Source of the DNA: Aspidapion aeneum
Lineage: Eukaryota > Arthropoda > Insecta > Coleoptera > Brentidae
Assembly (NCBI GenBank): GCA_963576565.1
Contig: OY755042.1
Span: forward strand, 18,451,272 to 18,515,271
Direction: 5' to 3'
Length of the DNA: 64,000 nucleotides
A model generated the notes under the pieces. That model saw only the letters and a list, made by a program, of their open reading frames with translations. It searched no databases and was not told the DNA's origin. Shown piece by piece: positions 11,640 through 24,700 of the stretch; positions within the stretch are counted from its first letter, which is position 1; every line of letters starts with the position of its first letter. Made by a program: the position numbers and the translations under genes.

Positions 11640-13500
11640 AGCAGAGGTTTAAATAAGAGCATTCCGGCACCGACATTACAATTTCTTTTAAATCTGTGTC
11701 GGAACATGAATCGGGAGAAGAATTGGCTTCTATTCATATCTAAACACCTGCCAAATTAGTTTATCTTTTTCGCAGCAGGCTTCCCCATGGCCAGCATCTT
11801 TTGCGTATATGGTTTAATAAATTTAAAAATCTAGCCGAATTTTTTTCTATTGTTTGATTTTAATAAGAAGGAAGGGAGGTGCTTTAAATTTTATTTCAAA
11901 ATCAATAGTTCAGGCCCTATATCCAGGGGCGTCTAGTGCATAAGGGCTGCAGAGCTGCAGAATCCCCAAAATTTTCACATTATTTGACTATTTTTCAGCC
12001 GCTGCTATTTTTCTAATATAATTATTTTATTTATAAAATTATTGGAATAGCAGTATATTTTCGGTCCGGTGTTGGAATAGTAGGCCATCAAATCGCGTAC
12101 GTGTGTTGAGTATGAGGCCGCGCGTCGTCGCCGAAGGCCGCATTTTACAGTCGGTCAAATGAAGTTATTGGCATTGTTGCGCTGCTAAATTGCAACACAA
12201 CATAGCTGGGCGGCTAACGAGATCTGTGCTCGGCTAGGAACCCCTTCCTTCACCCCGCATCGCACTTGCTCGTGGTTTTAGATAGCGAAATCTAGGCAAA
12301 AATAGAGCTGCAAAACTTGCAGTTCTAGTACAATTCCGGGCGGGCGGGCTCAGCGTTGCGTGTTTGCAGGCGCATTTATTTATTTAGAAGACGCCAAACG
12401 CATGAGCGGGAGGTTATGGTTGTGTTTGTTGTTTGTTTTTGTATAATTGTGTCACAATGAATGTGGTGGATAATTTAATTAATGTAAAAAAATTATCTCT
12501 CTTACTTCTAAAACTAAAACTGAAAGAAGAAGGACGGCCATTGCCCAATATTTTAATAGAAAAGTGTGGTTCAAGCCGGGGAAAATCGTATAAAAGGATT
12601 GTTACAAGAGAAATTTTTTTAATTTTTATAATTGACAAGTGATCTAGAGACTGTAAAAAAATAGCATTTTTTATACCCTACCGACAGAACTCACAAACTT
12701 TACTGTCACGAGCTGCCACTGCCTATATCCGAGATTCAAGGGATATGCTGCGTTTAATTCAAGCGATATGCTGCGTTTAATGATGGAAGCAACACACTTA
12801 GACATAAGACTCGCCCTAACATCCACCCCCCGCCCCCAACCCTGGCAAGTTGGTGGTGGATAGTTTTTTGCTAATAACTCAAAACCAGTCAACTTTTCCA
12901 AAAATCTTCTGACGGCAGTGGTGCACGTTACATTAGCGTACGAAAAAAGGTCAAAATTTTAAAAATATTTTTTTATATTTTTTTGTGGTATTTTTTATCC
13001 TTGACACTATTTTTTGTAAAATATTTTTGGTTAAAAGCACATTGTATATAGTTAAATACTGATTAAGCTAGACATATTTTTTTTAAATAGCCGTCTTGAG
13101 ATGAGATAAAAACAGAGTTAAAAAAAACGAAATGTGAAGTGCAGTGGCAAAAAACCCGATCTTCTCGATAAAAAAGGCAGGTGTTGTGTTCTAGTTCCTT
13201 ATCTAGTGAAACTGAAAATATAAATAAAAATATAAACACTAACAGCTGTTCCATGAAAACAAATAAAATCAGTGACGATGACATTATTTGTATAGAATGG
13301 GGAGTATTCCAATTGTATACCATACCAAAAAACTTATGTTCTGCTGTACGTCGTGCGCCGGTGTAAACACAACCTTTTTGGGGTTCTTAATAAATTGACT
13401 TGCTTAGAAAATAAAATAAAGTTTTTGACTGTTTAAGACACAAAGTTAAGGAGACAACTTAAAATTTCCTATAATAGGGCACACGCAAATCAGGACACCC
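11640..13500. other. Intergenic stretch, unrecognised; one hAT-like terminus motif
   Basis: No gene is supported. CAGGGGCGTCTAGTGC at about 11933 resembles a hAT terminal repeat, followed by relatively GC-rich sequence to about 12390, but I found no matching right end. The open frames at 12433-12642 and 13181-13366 have no recognisable domain and overlap antisense frames of similar length. Confidence 0.35.
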
Positions 13501-14050
13501 ATTTAACAACCTCAAAAACAAACGCGTAACGGCTGAAGAAATGTAAGATAGCTATATAACAAAAGCAGTTCCTGCCAAATCAGTTAAAACACCAATAAAG
13601 ACACAGTATTGTACGCCAATAGTCAGAAAAAAACCCAAAATAATTGTACCCCCCAGCGTCGAAAAACGAAACACGTCAGAAACAAATACTGTTTATTCGA
13701 GATTCATCAATTAGTCAATTAGGTGCAGCTTTTAAAACTAAATCAAAATACTTTTTGGTTTCAACCCTTTGCAAACCTAACGCTATGTTTGAGGACATTT
13801 GTGCAGAGGTTTTTGGCACGATGATTTTTTAGTGATTTCAGGAGGATTTTGTAATTCTATCAAAGGCGCAGGCATATCTGCTTTGTCGTTAAGTCTTGTC
13901 AGGGAGCTTACCAAGGTGACAAATATTTTTCTATTGACCGTTCCTACCTGGCATGATCGAGTTGTGCTAAGCAACTTTATAGAGCAAGTAAACAATTGCT
14001 TTTTTAATACATCGGACCATAACAACAAGCACTTTTCGGTTTTGAACTGA
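13500..14050 (+). pseudogene. LINE ORF1-type SGNH/GDSL-like domain remnant
   Basis: Two plus-strand pieces in different frames: 13644-13832 with FIRDSSISQLGAAF and KYFLVSTLCKPNAMFEDICA, then 13820-14050 with DDFLVISGGFCNSIKGAG, LVRELTKVTNIFLLTVPTW and a NNFIEQVNN-like end. The first resembles the block I (GDS-type) of SGNH hydrolases and the second the central region, as in esterase-like domains found in ORF1 of some CR1-related retrotransposons and in insect TE-derived proteins. A frameshift near 13820 breaks it. Assignment rests on pattern only. Confidence 0.45.
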
Positions 14051-14564
14051 CTGCGTTATTGATAACATGGATTTTTGGTGCCAAGCAAGAGAGAGAAAAC
14101 TAAATAATATTGGGCAATTAAAAATTGCGTCCTTTATATTTTATCAAATTTACAAACCAAATGCTTGTTCATATTAACTAATCGGGAATTTAACGTACAT
14201 AACTTCAATCCAATGTAACACATCTGCGCGGGAAAATTATGGAATTTATTAGAACAGGTTACTAAACCAAACCGAACTGAACCAAACCAGTTAACTCATT
14301 CTCCGTTGCGTCTTGAGGGTCCTGCAGGACCAAGCGAAAATGACATTTTAACACCGTTACGCAGAGCGATATTACCGTTACGCCCAGATCGTTTCAGATC
14401 ATTACGCTCAAATTCTGAAAATTCTTTACTAAAAACAAAAACCTAAATTTAATTATATCTATAAAAGAAAGACTTCGTTCTCGAGCGGTTATGATAAAAT
14501 TTCTACTTATATCTTAAAAAAAGTTAAACACTTATTAAGCTCTCCCCTCTCGCATATAGTAAAC

Positions 14565-14830
14565 TTGCTCACTGATGGAGTGCGTTTTTCCAGAAAAGCT
14601 AAAAATTGCCATCGTCAAACCTTTTTTTAAAAAAGGTGATCCAACCGATGTTACAAACTTTCGGCTGATAAGTCTTTTCACTACTTTCTCTAGGAAAAAT
14701 ATCTGGATTTTGTAGGTTACCTACTTTTAAATTGTTTTTTGTTTCTATTTTGACGCAATTTATATGTACTATGTATTTTTGCTTGCATATGGAAATAAAG
14801 ATTATTTCTATCTATCTATCTATGTATCTT
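14565..14830 (+). pseudogene. LINE fragment: RT motif plus 3' end with TCTA tail
   Basis: 14570-14700 reads DGVFPEKLKIAIVKPFFKKG followed by DPTDVTNFRLISLF, the N-terminal motif of a non-LTR reverse transcriptase. It is followed at once by a 3' terminal-looking region ending AATAAAGATTATTTCTATC and a short (TCTA)n tail, so most of the enzyme is deleted. It lies about 500 bases past the SGNH remnant, same strand; both may come from one element. Confidence 0.6.
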
Positions 14831-16020
14831 GAAATAAAAATAAATGTGTTTATAGAAATCCTTAAATCAAACAAAAATTTCATTTTTGTAACTCAGTAAA
14901 TAAAAATGAGAGTGAGTAAAAATGATTTTTCGTTAGTAATAACTTAAAACTAACTTTATCTAGCTGACCTTTTTTAAAGTGGGGGTGGGTGCATCCGTCC
15001 TCTCACCCCCCTCAAAAGTGATCTCTTACAGTATTTTTCCAAGTATTTGCAAACTTTTAGCTTGGCAACAAACAACTAAGTAACAATTATTAAGGCTGAT
15101 GAAAAGTTTTCTCTAACGATGTATAACGCTCCCCTTGCATGCGTACTTTTATGGACATTTAAATAATTGAGAAAAAAACTATTTTTTTCTTAATTTTCTT
15201 TAATTTTACTGTTTCACATGTCTGGTTTTAAAACGTATTTTTAAAACCGAAGAAATTTCCTTTCCAACCATGAACATCACTTCCCTCTCAAAGCAGTAGG
15301 AGATCTTGCATAGACGCCCCACAAATGGTCATATATGTTATACCAAGTAATAAAAAATGTCGAAAATAACATTTGGGGGGAACAACCCCCCACCAAGAAT
15401 GGCAGGATGTTTCCCCCTCGTTATATTTTCAGGGGAGTATACAGTATATTCGTACCAAGTGTGTTGCTTCCCTAATTGAACGCAGTGTGTGTATAAGCAA
15501 TGAATAAAAAAGTTGTGTATCCATTGGTATAAGTACTGTTCCAACATGGTTGTCTTAAATGAAGATTCTAGTGTATACCAAATTTGACCATTTTTGGTGC
15601 GTCTATCTAGATCTACCGTTGCCTTGATGGGGGAGGGATATACATCATTGGAAAGTTAGTTGGTATCCAAGAAATATCTACCTCCTTTTTTGAAAATCGT
15701 GACATATTTACAAACTTTTAAATAAACATAAAGATTTGAATGACCAATTTTTATAAAAATACATTTATTAAAAATATATTCCTAAACAAAAAATAATTTA
15801 TTAAACCATCAATAATTACATAATAAATACTTAAAATTATATATACAAATTTTAAAAGTATCACAAAATATGCGGTAAAAAGCGTAAATAAGTATTACTA
15901 AAAATATTTTAAAAGTTGTGATTTAAAGATGATTTAAATCTCATTTTAGGACCCTTACTGAAATAATATTGATAGATTAGTAATATGAACAAAAACATTT
16001 CATTATTTACCAAAAATGTA
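14830..16020. other. Intergenic AT-rich stretch, nothing recognised
   Basis: No coding or structured repeat seen. From about 15720 to 16000 the sequence is extremely A/T-rich. Confidence 0.4.
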
Positions 16021-16244
16021 GTTTTTACCCAACTGCAACACGGCACGGCGGTCTTCAGACGCCATTTTGTCACATGATGTAGGCTTTAAGGCATACAAAT
16101 TATCTTAATTTTCGGCGATTTTTTTGAAATTCCTTTGATTAACCATTGTAAATGTCCTCTAATTTGCTGTAGTTACTTTGTAGTCCTCCCTGCTCCCACC
16201 CATCTCCCCTCCTGTCATTCCCCCCACCCTATTCCAAAACCATA

Positions 16245-16760
16245 TTCACATAATTTTATCAAATATAGAGCGATTTCAAATATTCTTTCTGCATATGCTT
16301 ACAGATTTTTTTTCCAACACCATTCTACTAGTTCCCCCCCCCGCCTCTCCCTCTCTTCTCCCCGCTATCCTTATTAGTAATAGTTATAGCTATAACTTTC
16401 ACAAATATAAAGCGATTTCAAAAGTTCTTTCTGCACACGCTTGAAGACTGTTTTCCAACAACATTTTACCAGTTTCCACCACCCTTTCTTATCCCCTCCC
16501 TTCTTATTAGTAATAGTTGTAGCTATACCTTACAAATATAAGGCGATTTCAAACTTCTTTCTGCACACGCTTTAAGACTTTTTTTACAACATCATTTTAC
16601 TAGTTTCCATCTTCCTCTCCCTCTCTTCTCCCTACCCTCCTTATTAGTAATAGTTGTAGCTATACCTTTGACAATTTTAGAGCGATTTCAAAAATTCTTT
16701 CGGCACACTTTAAAAAAAATTTCACACCATTTTACAATTTCCCTCCTCCCTCTCTTCTCC
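16245..16760 (+). repeat. ~145 bp tandem array with pyrimidine-rich segment
   Basis: About four units, each with TAGAGCGATTTCAAA, TTCTTTCTGCACACGCTT, a C/T-rich run (CTCTCCCTCTCTTCTCCC) and TATTAGTAATAGTTGTAGC. The open frame at 16135-16377 runs through the first unit and is not a gene. Confidence 0.8.
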
Positions 16761-16866
16761 CCCACATTCACTCAATGGAAATCTACACATACGTTTTGGG
16801 TAAGGCTAAATGAATTCTAAATGTAAAGTGCTTTTTATAAGGCAAAATAAGAATTAAACTTAAAAA

Positions 16867-17062
16867 AAATTAAATAAAAAAAGCACCCAACTGCTAAATT
16901 TACTTGGATACAAAATTACCCAATAACCTGATTCATGAAAATACAAAACTGTATAATTTCGTAAGTGCGCTTTGAGCTGAAAACTAAAAGTTGAAAGGTC
17001 GTACATTCTCGACTAGTACTTACAAGTAAATTTAGCCGTTGGGTGTTTTTTTTATTTAATTT
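16867..17062. repeat. MITE-like inverted repeat, ~195 bp
   Basis: AAATTAAATAAAAAAAGCAC followed by CCAACTGCTAAATTTACTTG at the left is matched in reverse at 17023-17062 with two mismatches. No open frame within. Confidence 0.65.
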
Positions 17063-17206
17063 CTTTTTATTTACGCGATAAAATTTACTAATAATAGCCT
17101 ACTTTCATAAAGGTTCACTATTACAATGGTCTCAAAACGTTTCCAAAAATTCCCGAATTTAAGCAAATAAATTTATATCCACCCCATACACACATATTCA
17201 TTCACG

Positions 17207-18263
17207 TGGTTTATGCTGGAGATAAAACGCAGCGGTTATTAGCCGCGAAAGGAAGGCATGGCAAAAAAAACCAAATGATTTAGCACGTGCTTTATAGTGA
17301 CCTAGGTTTAAGTTTGTTTTTATAGCTGTCATTTTGAAATTGTTAATACAGTTAATATTTAATGTAAAAAGTAGTAAACAAACAAAAATATATTTTAATA
17401 AAATATAATTTAAAAAAATACAGAACTATTAAAGATAGTAGAGAAAATGGAGAATAAATGAAGAATATTTTATAATTGTGACATTTATCGTGACGTACCT
17501 TTCTCTGGAGTGTGACTCCAGAGAAAGGTACATCCGAAGTTACTTCCTGTTCAATCTCTGCCGTGCAAAGCAGAAACCTAGTTAGTCAAAAACTAGTGTT
17601 TTGGGAAATAGAGTTTGAAGTTTATTTAACTACATACTAACTATAGTTTATTTAACTACATAACTTCCTTCTTTTTTAAGATAGCCACATTCTAGAAAAA
17701 GTGGCTGGCGCCGTTTTTACGGCGATTTCAATGATACAAAAATCTAATTTTCGAGTAAGTCAAGTTACTAGGTTTTTGCTTTGCACGGCAGATCTGGTTT
17801 GCTATGATGGTCACACACGGCCACTCGCGTACTTGTACTTGTTTTAAACATGTTTTTAGTACATGATGTGATATATCGGGTTAAAAGATATGTATGTATG
17901 GACCGCTATTAAATAAAGTTATCGCACATCCATTAACGCGGTATCTCTTGTCATCTCTAAAAACTAGTGGAAGTTCATTTGTGTGAGTCGCCATGTATGA
18001 CCAATGCGGCAAATCATAATTAAAGGGGAAGGGATTTGATAAGTACCTTCCTCTGAAGTTTGACGTCACGATAAATGTCACAGTTGTTAATTAATTAATC
18101 AAATTCAAAATTACATCTATCAAAACCAACATAAACATAGGTCACTATAAATCACGTGATCAATCATTCGGAAACTCAGATATTTTACAAGAGAAATCCC
18201 ATTCTCTTGTATATCGCTTTTCTTGCCATGGCTTTCCTTCGCCGCTACTAACCGCTGCGTATC
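17207..18263. repeat. Nested palindrome of several inverted-repeat layers
   Basis: Outer layer: CGCAGCGGTTATTAGCCGCG..GGCATGGCAA at 17228-17264 pairs with 18227-18263. Second layer: GTGACATTTATCGTGACG at 17479-17496 pairs with 18065-18082. Third layer: CTGCCGTGCAAAGCAGAAAC at 17559-17578 pairs with 17772-17790. A perfect small hairpin, GTACCTTTCTCTGGAGT and its complement, lies at 17497-17532. It looks like MITEs inserted in one another or a decayed foldback element. It ends about 150 bases beyond the proposed Osiris polyadenylation signal. Confidence 0.65.
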
Positions 18264-18417
18264 AACTGTACTAAACCATGTAAACGTATGTTGGTGTATG
18301 CGACGCTAATGGCGTTTAAAGTTTAGAGCAAACATTTCGCAACCGTTCACACACATTAACCGGTTTTCTAACTGCTGTCTAGACTACATACATCAAAAAA
18401 TTCGATGTTTGTGTGCC

Positions 18418-18423
18418 TTTTAA
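18418..18423 (-). promoter_or_regulatory. Candidate polyadenylation signal of the Osiris gene
   Basis: ATTAAA on the minus strand about 127 bases past the stop codon. It is a common variant of AATAAA at a plausible distance; no canonical AATAAA was seen between it and the stop. Chance occurrence is likely in AT-rich DNA. Confidence 0.3.
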
Positions 18424-18549
18424 TTTTGTAGAGAAATGCCATTTTGTTGCATAACAAGTTGCTATTTCTTGTTCTGTTTTAATGAAGACAATCCTAGTAC
18501 TCTACTCCTACTGCTATTTTTCTGTAAACAATATTTGGTGGTAAACACG

Positions 18550-18748
18550 TTAAGAATCTGGCAATATCGACTTCTTGCTGCTGCTCTGAGCAGCATTTCC
18601 TTCAGCCTCAATATTTTTATTGCCATTTCTGTATTCGGGTGACCAACCGTTGTATGCTATGTGTTGGGCAGAGTTGTCATCTCTGAAATGCAGACCGTTA
18701 TGGTGACCTCCTTCATATACTTCTGGCTGGGCAAAGCTTGGTTGTTCC
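18550..18748 (-). CDS. Osiris gene terminal exon F with AQxxAY motif and stop
   Basis: 199 bases: one base completing Arg, 65 codons and a TAA at 18552-18550. The acceptor is TAATTCCAG. The product begins EQPSFAQPEVYEGG and holds AQHIAYNG (residues 262-269 of the visible protein), the diagnostic Osiris AQxLAY motif, here with His-Ile in place of the usual x-Leu. It ends SSSKKSILPDS. It lies 25.6 kb from exon E, but the phase fits exactly and no Osiris-like exon was seen in between. Confidence 0.87.
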
Positions 18749-21700
18749 CTGGAATTAGAAAAAGAAAATGTATTCAGCTCAATTTTCACATTTCATTAGT
18801 GATGTTTAAAAAGTGCCGTTATTTCTAACCACCAAGAACAATACACCGGCGGCCGTGGCGCCGGTGTCACACAATGGGCCATCCTGTATCAAAAAATGAT
18901 TTTTGCGGGTAAGCTTTTTAAGATTTTGTGAACGGCAATGTGATAAGAAATGTCTAAACCATAAAAATGTTTAACTTTTTTATTTAAATTTAGTTTGTAT
19001 TGGAATTTTTGGGATGCACAATTTGCTTGTTTACCTCTATTCAGTATAACAGTTATGTTTCCTAGCGATTTTGATTAAGTGTGAAACCAAGGAGTTTTTT
19101 AAGCAACAAGTCAAAAATAACAGTAACTATTATGGAGGAGCGAAATATAAGTAAGCATTTTACAGTCATTAAAATGTAAGAAATAAAGAGTGCATTTTTG
19201 CTAAAAACGTAGTTTTATTTCTCTAGTTTTGCTCCATCTAGGAGAGTACCACAATGCATTTTAAAATTCTGCCTTTAAAAAATTAGGCCGTAATAAATGT
19301 TTAAACTTTTTATATCATTTCTTTTTATGACTGTAAAATGCTTACTTATATTTCGCTCCTCCATAATAGTTACTGTTATTTTAGACCTGTTGCCGTATAA
19401 GCTGAAACTGGTATGATCGAAATAAATTTAGTGGAGGATGATTTAGAGTTTTCAATTTTTCTTGACTTGAACCTCCATTTAGAGATATGGATTACTTCTT
19501 CAAAAAAATATATTTTTTAGGTGAACCGTAGATGCTTAAAAATTTTAATGCGTTTTATTTGGAGGAGAGCCCAAGCAGTCTGGAGAAGAAATTTAATAGC
19601 TCCAATAGGGGACACAGACAGGTAGCAGGAGGCTCGTCAGAATACCTGGTGTAACAGAATTTCCCATATTTTGTTTTGAATATTTCTCAGATTTTTTTCT
19701 TAAGGTTTATTTTTTAAATATAATATAAAATCGACTGGAGTTCATTCCCATGGCAAAGCACCATGTGTTTTTATATCTGTTAACGTCTTAAAACTAGACA
19801 ACAGGCAACTCTTGTATTTTGACATAATCTTTGTGATTTTAGGAAAAGTATATCGTCAATAAATTTTAACACTCTTGAGCCTTAAGAAATTATAAGTGGC
19901 TATTAAATCCAGACAAGTGCGTGTGTCTATTCATTTATATTTCTTTCCATTTGCTGACAGGTATATGAACAGAGATATATTTTATATTTTCCAAAATTAA
20001 AACCAACTTCTCATAGTAGCTTTTCTTCATGTTGCGAATTTTCAGGTCAGTGTCTCAGATATGAACAGAACTTTTAAAGTTGATTATAGCGATATCAAAA
20101 ATGACAAAATTGAGTAATTCTTTAGACTTGATGGACTTTGGGTCCTTGTTTGATTTTCAGGTAGATAAATGCAGTTTTCCCTGATTTTCCGTGTGTCACC
20201 TAACTTTGATGATATTGAGTTCGTTGGATATCGTAAATTTGCAAGTTTTAAAGGTCATGTGTTTTTGATCAGTGGTCTATAAAATGCTTCAAAGTGGTTA
20301 ATTAATAATTATTAAATGTAGAAAATCAAACAATTACTAAAGGCTAAATGTAAATATAAAACTTGATTTGTAATCTTTTCTTAAAAGAAAATTCGAAAAT
20401 TTCTGGAAAATAGCAGTTAAGTTTTTCATCGGGTTTTCTCAATTTAGGCTATATGCCAACCCGGTTTCGATTTTAAATGCAAAAAATCAAAGTGATTTTT
20501 TTTTAATTGGTCAATTTTAAGAAATAATTAGTAAATTCCAAACTGGACATTACTAGGATGTTCGTTTCATTTTTTTGATCAGTTTAGGTGACTTTTGAAA
20601 TAGCTTTCTTTGTTTTCCGAAATTAGAATCTAGGGTGATTTTGAGCTTTATCTGAATTTTTTTAAGAGTAGGCTTTAGGGGCATGTTTCTTAGGTTCATC
20701 TTTATTTAAATTAAGTCAGGGAAAAATTTGGTGTTTTGTTCTTTTTTTGTGTCACTGAATTTATTTCTTTTGTCTCTGTTTTTGAACACAAATTTTTAGT
20801 TGTAATATGTATTATGCATTTTTTTAATTTCGGTGACTCCTGTTTCATATATGTCAAAAAAGAAGGGATACTCTGAAAGCAGTTTTTTTCAAGTTGTAAA
20901 GTTAAAATTTAGTTTTGTCTTCGAGTTTTAAAAAGTCAGTCCGGTTTTAAAATATCAGCGCGTGCGCCTTTTCTTGAAAAATTTAACTTTTGTAAATAAT
21001 GTCAAGTACCAGTTATTACACTGCCTCAACTTTTTCTTGATTTAAAAAACTTGGATAATTTATCTTTATCAAGTTTTGCCTAAACATGATTTAGCTTTGT
21101 TTGTTTAATTTTGTCAAATAATTAATTTTATCACATTTTTCTTTAATTGTTTTTTAATTTGTCACATTTTCATATTTTTATCTTTTTATTTTAAAATATG
21201 CACTTAGTCCAGAAACAAGGCGTTTTTATTTCACAACAAAATTATAAGAAAACAAGAAAATACTATAAATCTGATAAACAATCTATCGATTATTTAATGT
21301 TAGAGCAAGCTGAGTATACTAATGTATTATGTCTAAAAATTGGTAATAAGCTTAATTCAGATCAAATCAAAAATCTCAGATTGGCCTGATCTAAATAAGT
21401 TTGATGGGCAGTTTATATCAGTAAAAATACCAAAACAAAACAGTGAAATATAGTGAAAAAAATATCATCCAAGGGAGTAACAGTTGTCTAGAGGTTCAAG
21501 ATTTAAATTGGTAAGTAAGCTTATTCATGTACTAACAAAGACTGCGGAACCCCAACATAGATCCAGTCCCGAGAACTACTTTGTTTTTCCAGATCTACAT
21601 TGTTACAGATGAAGCGCCCCAGCAAAGACTCGCATGTGTCATCTTGGTGTTGTGTGGTTTCGCTCTATCTCTGTTCAATTAGGTATAACTATCTCGCAAA

Positions 21701-24700
21701 ATATTCACAGGAAACTTAAATAAAGAAGTTTCCTTAAACGAAATAATCAAATAAATAAATAATGACCGCTTGCCCAATTTTTTGAAAGCAAGAAATTTGA
21801 ATCTTTTGCTTTTGAAAGGTTTTTTTGAGAAAATCGAAAACTTGACCGCCACTGTCAGTAAAAGTCTCTTAATTTTAAATTAGTTGAACATGACATGAAA
21901 TCTTGTCAGATGGTATACTATAGGCTAATATTCCTGTCGTTGAAAAATAATTTATACACCCCGGTACCCCTAAAACTAAAATACTGTTTTGGCGGGAAAG
22001 CGTACATTCATTACTAAAAAAAACAACCTAAACCAGTTGTTTACTATGTATTGTGTATACAATTACAACTCTGATAACCGTACAATTCTTTTATCCAAAC
22101 AATGTTGCTAGAATCAAAATTTTCAGTATTATTATTTAACATTTGCCACAGGCGATCGGTTCCTGCAAGCGGAGAAAAATATTGAAACCGTCGATATCCG
22201 CTTATGAAAGGTTTTACATTGTATATATTTTCAAAATATAGTAGATATTTTTAAGTACATATGTATATGGGTCAAAATCATGGAGGTAGAGAATTTGAGT
22301 TGGAGAGGATTTTCTTAGTTAAAGCTGTAGTAAAATACAGTATTTTCATTATTTTTAGATTGTTATACTTAAAACTCATCTCCGCATTTCAAAATCATTT
22401 TAAACAAATACGTCCCTGATTTAATTTTGTTCTCTTTATACCCAAAAATCATTTGGGGAATGCTATATGAACCAACTCAATAAGGAAATTTGAACGGGGA
22501 CGAAACATATTAAAATGAATTAAATTTAGATACCAATCTATATTTTAAACTCTATACAGAATCAGTAAGGTTTATAAATTCCTGGGTTACAATAAAAAGT
22601 GTCCCTTGTGCAAACAAACAAAATCGACGTGTTTCGGCGTTCTTTTATAGTTTCCTGAACTTCAGATGTTCTGTCTAACTATCAAATCTTGTGAAGCGTT
22701 TTTGACACACTTCCCATTATCCGATTTGGATGAAATTTGGTACACACATAGTGATCCCACGACAATACAACATTAAGAAAAAAATATCCTCCCACCCCTT
22801 CCCCCACCCCTTCTATAGAAAAATGTGTTTTTGACACATTTTCCGTTATCCGATTTGGATAAAATTTGGTATACAGATAGTGGTCCGATGATAATACAAC
22901 AATAAGAAAAAAATATCCTCCCACCCCTACCCCCACCCCCTTCCATATAAAAAATTGTTTTTGACACACATCCCGTTATCCGATTTGGATGAAATTTGGT
23001 ATACATATAGCGATCTGATGACAATACAATATTAAGAAAAAAATATCCTCCCACGCCTACCCCCACCCCCTTTCATAGAAAAATGAGTTTTTGACAAACT
23101 TCCCATTATCCGATTTGGATGAAATTTGGTATACATATAGTGGTCCGATGACAATACAACATTGAAAAAAAAAATCCTACCACTCCTACCCCCACCCCCA
23201 TCTATAGAAAAATACGTTTATGACACACTTCCCATTATCCGATTTGGATGAAATTTGGTATGCATATAGTGGTCGTATGACAATACAACAATAATAAAAA
23301 ATGTTCTCTCACCCCTACCCCTCACCCCCTTCCATAAAAAATGCGTTTTTGACACACTTCACTTCAAATGACTTTTATAAAATTTGGTATATGCATAAAG
23401 GTCCGATGGCAATACAGCTTAAACAAAAAATATATTTCTACCTCTACCCCCACCCTCTCCTTCCCCCAATAGAAAAATGAGTTTCCAAACAACTCACGAT
23501 CAGCGATTTCATTATAATCTAGAATAAACTGTTATTGAATAAATATTTTCATTTAATAGAGTAGATAGCTGAGACTAAAAAGTTGAAAATAAATTGGAAA
23601 AATTTTTTTTTTAAGTCACAAGCTTTTATAAAATGCACTAAAAATTAAAAAATAATTTTCTAACATTCTAATATTATCATAATAATAAAAGCGATGGCCG
23701 CAAATCAAAGCATAAGTTAATCTAAAGTTGTGATAAAACACTTAAAGAATATTCAACATAGCAGGTCATCGAAGATATGTTTGATGTGCCGCAATATTAT
23801 GCCATTGCTATACCTATGTCAGAGAACTGCTGGGGTATCTAAGGTCGGGTTGGGTGGGTTTAGTACCTCTGCATTTTTCTGCTAGATACATTCTTGCAAA
23901 TAGTGATATTTAATTGTTACGGATATCTTATCGTGCTAACATCGTCAAGATTTCCATCAGTCGGCCATCGCTTTTATTATTATGATAATATTAGAATGTT
24001 AGAAAATAATTCTTTAATTTTTAGTGCATTTTATAAAAGCTTGTGACTTATAATTTTTTTTTACCAATTTATTAAATTGTCACCTTGTATATATAACAAT
24101 GTATTCATACTTGAGAGACGAGTTATTTAATAAAAATATAATAAAATTTTTGAAAGTTTTTGAATATTGTAAAACTATTTAAATGGTTTTCTTTTTAATT
24201 TTTGAAAATATGTATTTATAATTTTTGATTTTTAATTTAAGGACTAAGCTAAATTTCTGAAATGTTCATTTATATCATTCAATTTGAAGAATGTAACGTT
24301 CTATGCTCTGCCCTGTTATAAATATTTAAATGAAGAAAATACCCAAAATTTAAGCGTAAAAAATCTTTTGTAAAGCAAAGTTAAACTTTGAATAATTTTC
24401 CAAATGAAATTTTCCACCTCGATAATTTTGACCCATAAGCTAATTTTAAATAATATCCTAAAGAAACAAAAATTAATCGATTCATTATAACTACCCCATT
24501 TTCTAAGGATCTTTATTGTGTATTATAGCAGGATAGTCTAAAGCATTACTTAAATGTGTCTAGACAGTGCCTAAAGATACACAGAATAACTCTGCCATCT
24601 ATTATGGTAAAACGTCTGACCTACTAATAACAAATATTATTACAGTTAATGGCGTAAGTTCGACTTTAAGCGAAATAGTTTCTAGTTAACATGCAAATGC

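Noticed and set aside
12433..12642. 69-codon frame and its antisense counterpart
   Set aside because: Both strands are open over the same stretch and neither shows a known domain or splice context.
16135..16377. 80-codon Pro/Ser-rich frame
   Set aside because: Arises from the C/T-rich part of a tandem repeat.
22682..23066. Two overlapping minus-strand frames with repeated Gly/Val-rich peptide
   Set aside because: They are translations of the ~130 bp tandem units; the repeat period is not a multiple of three, so frames alternate.
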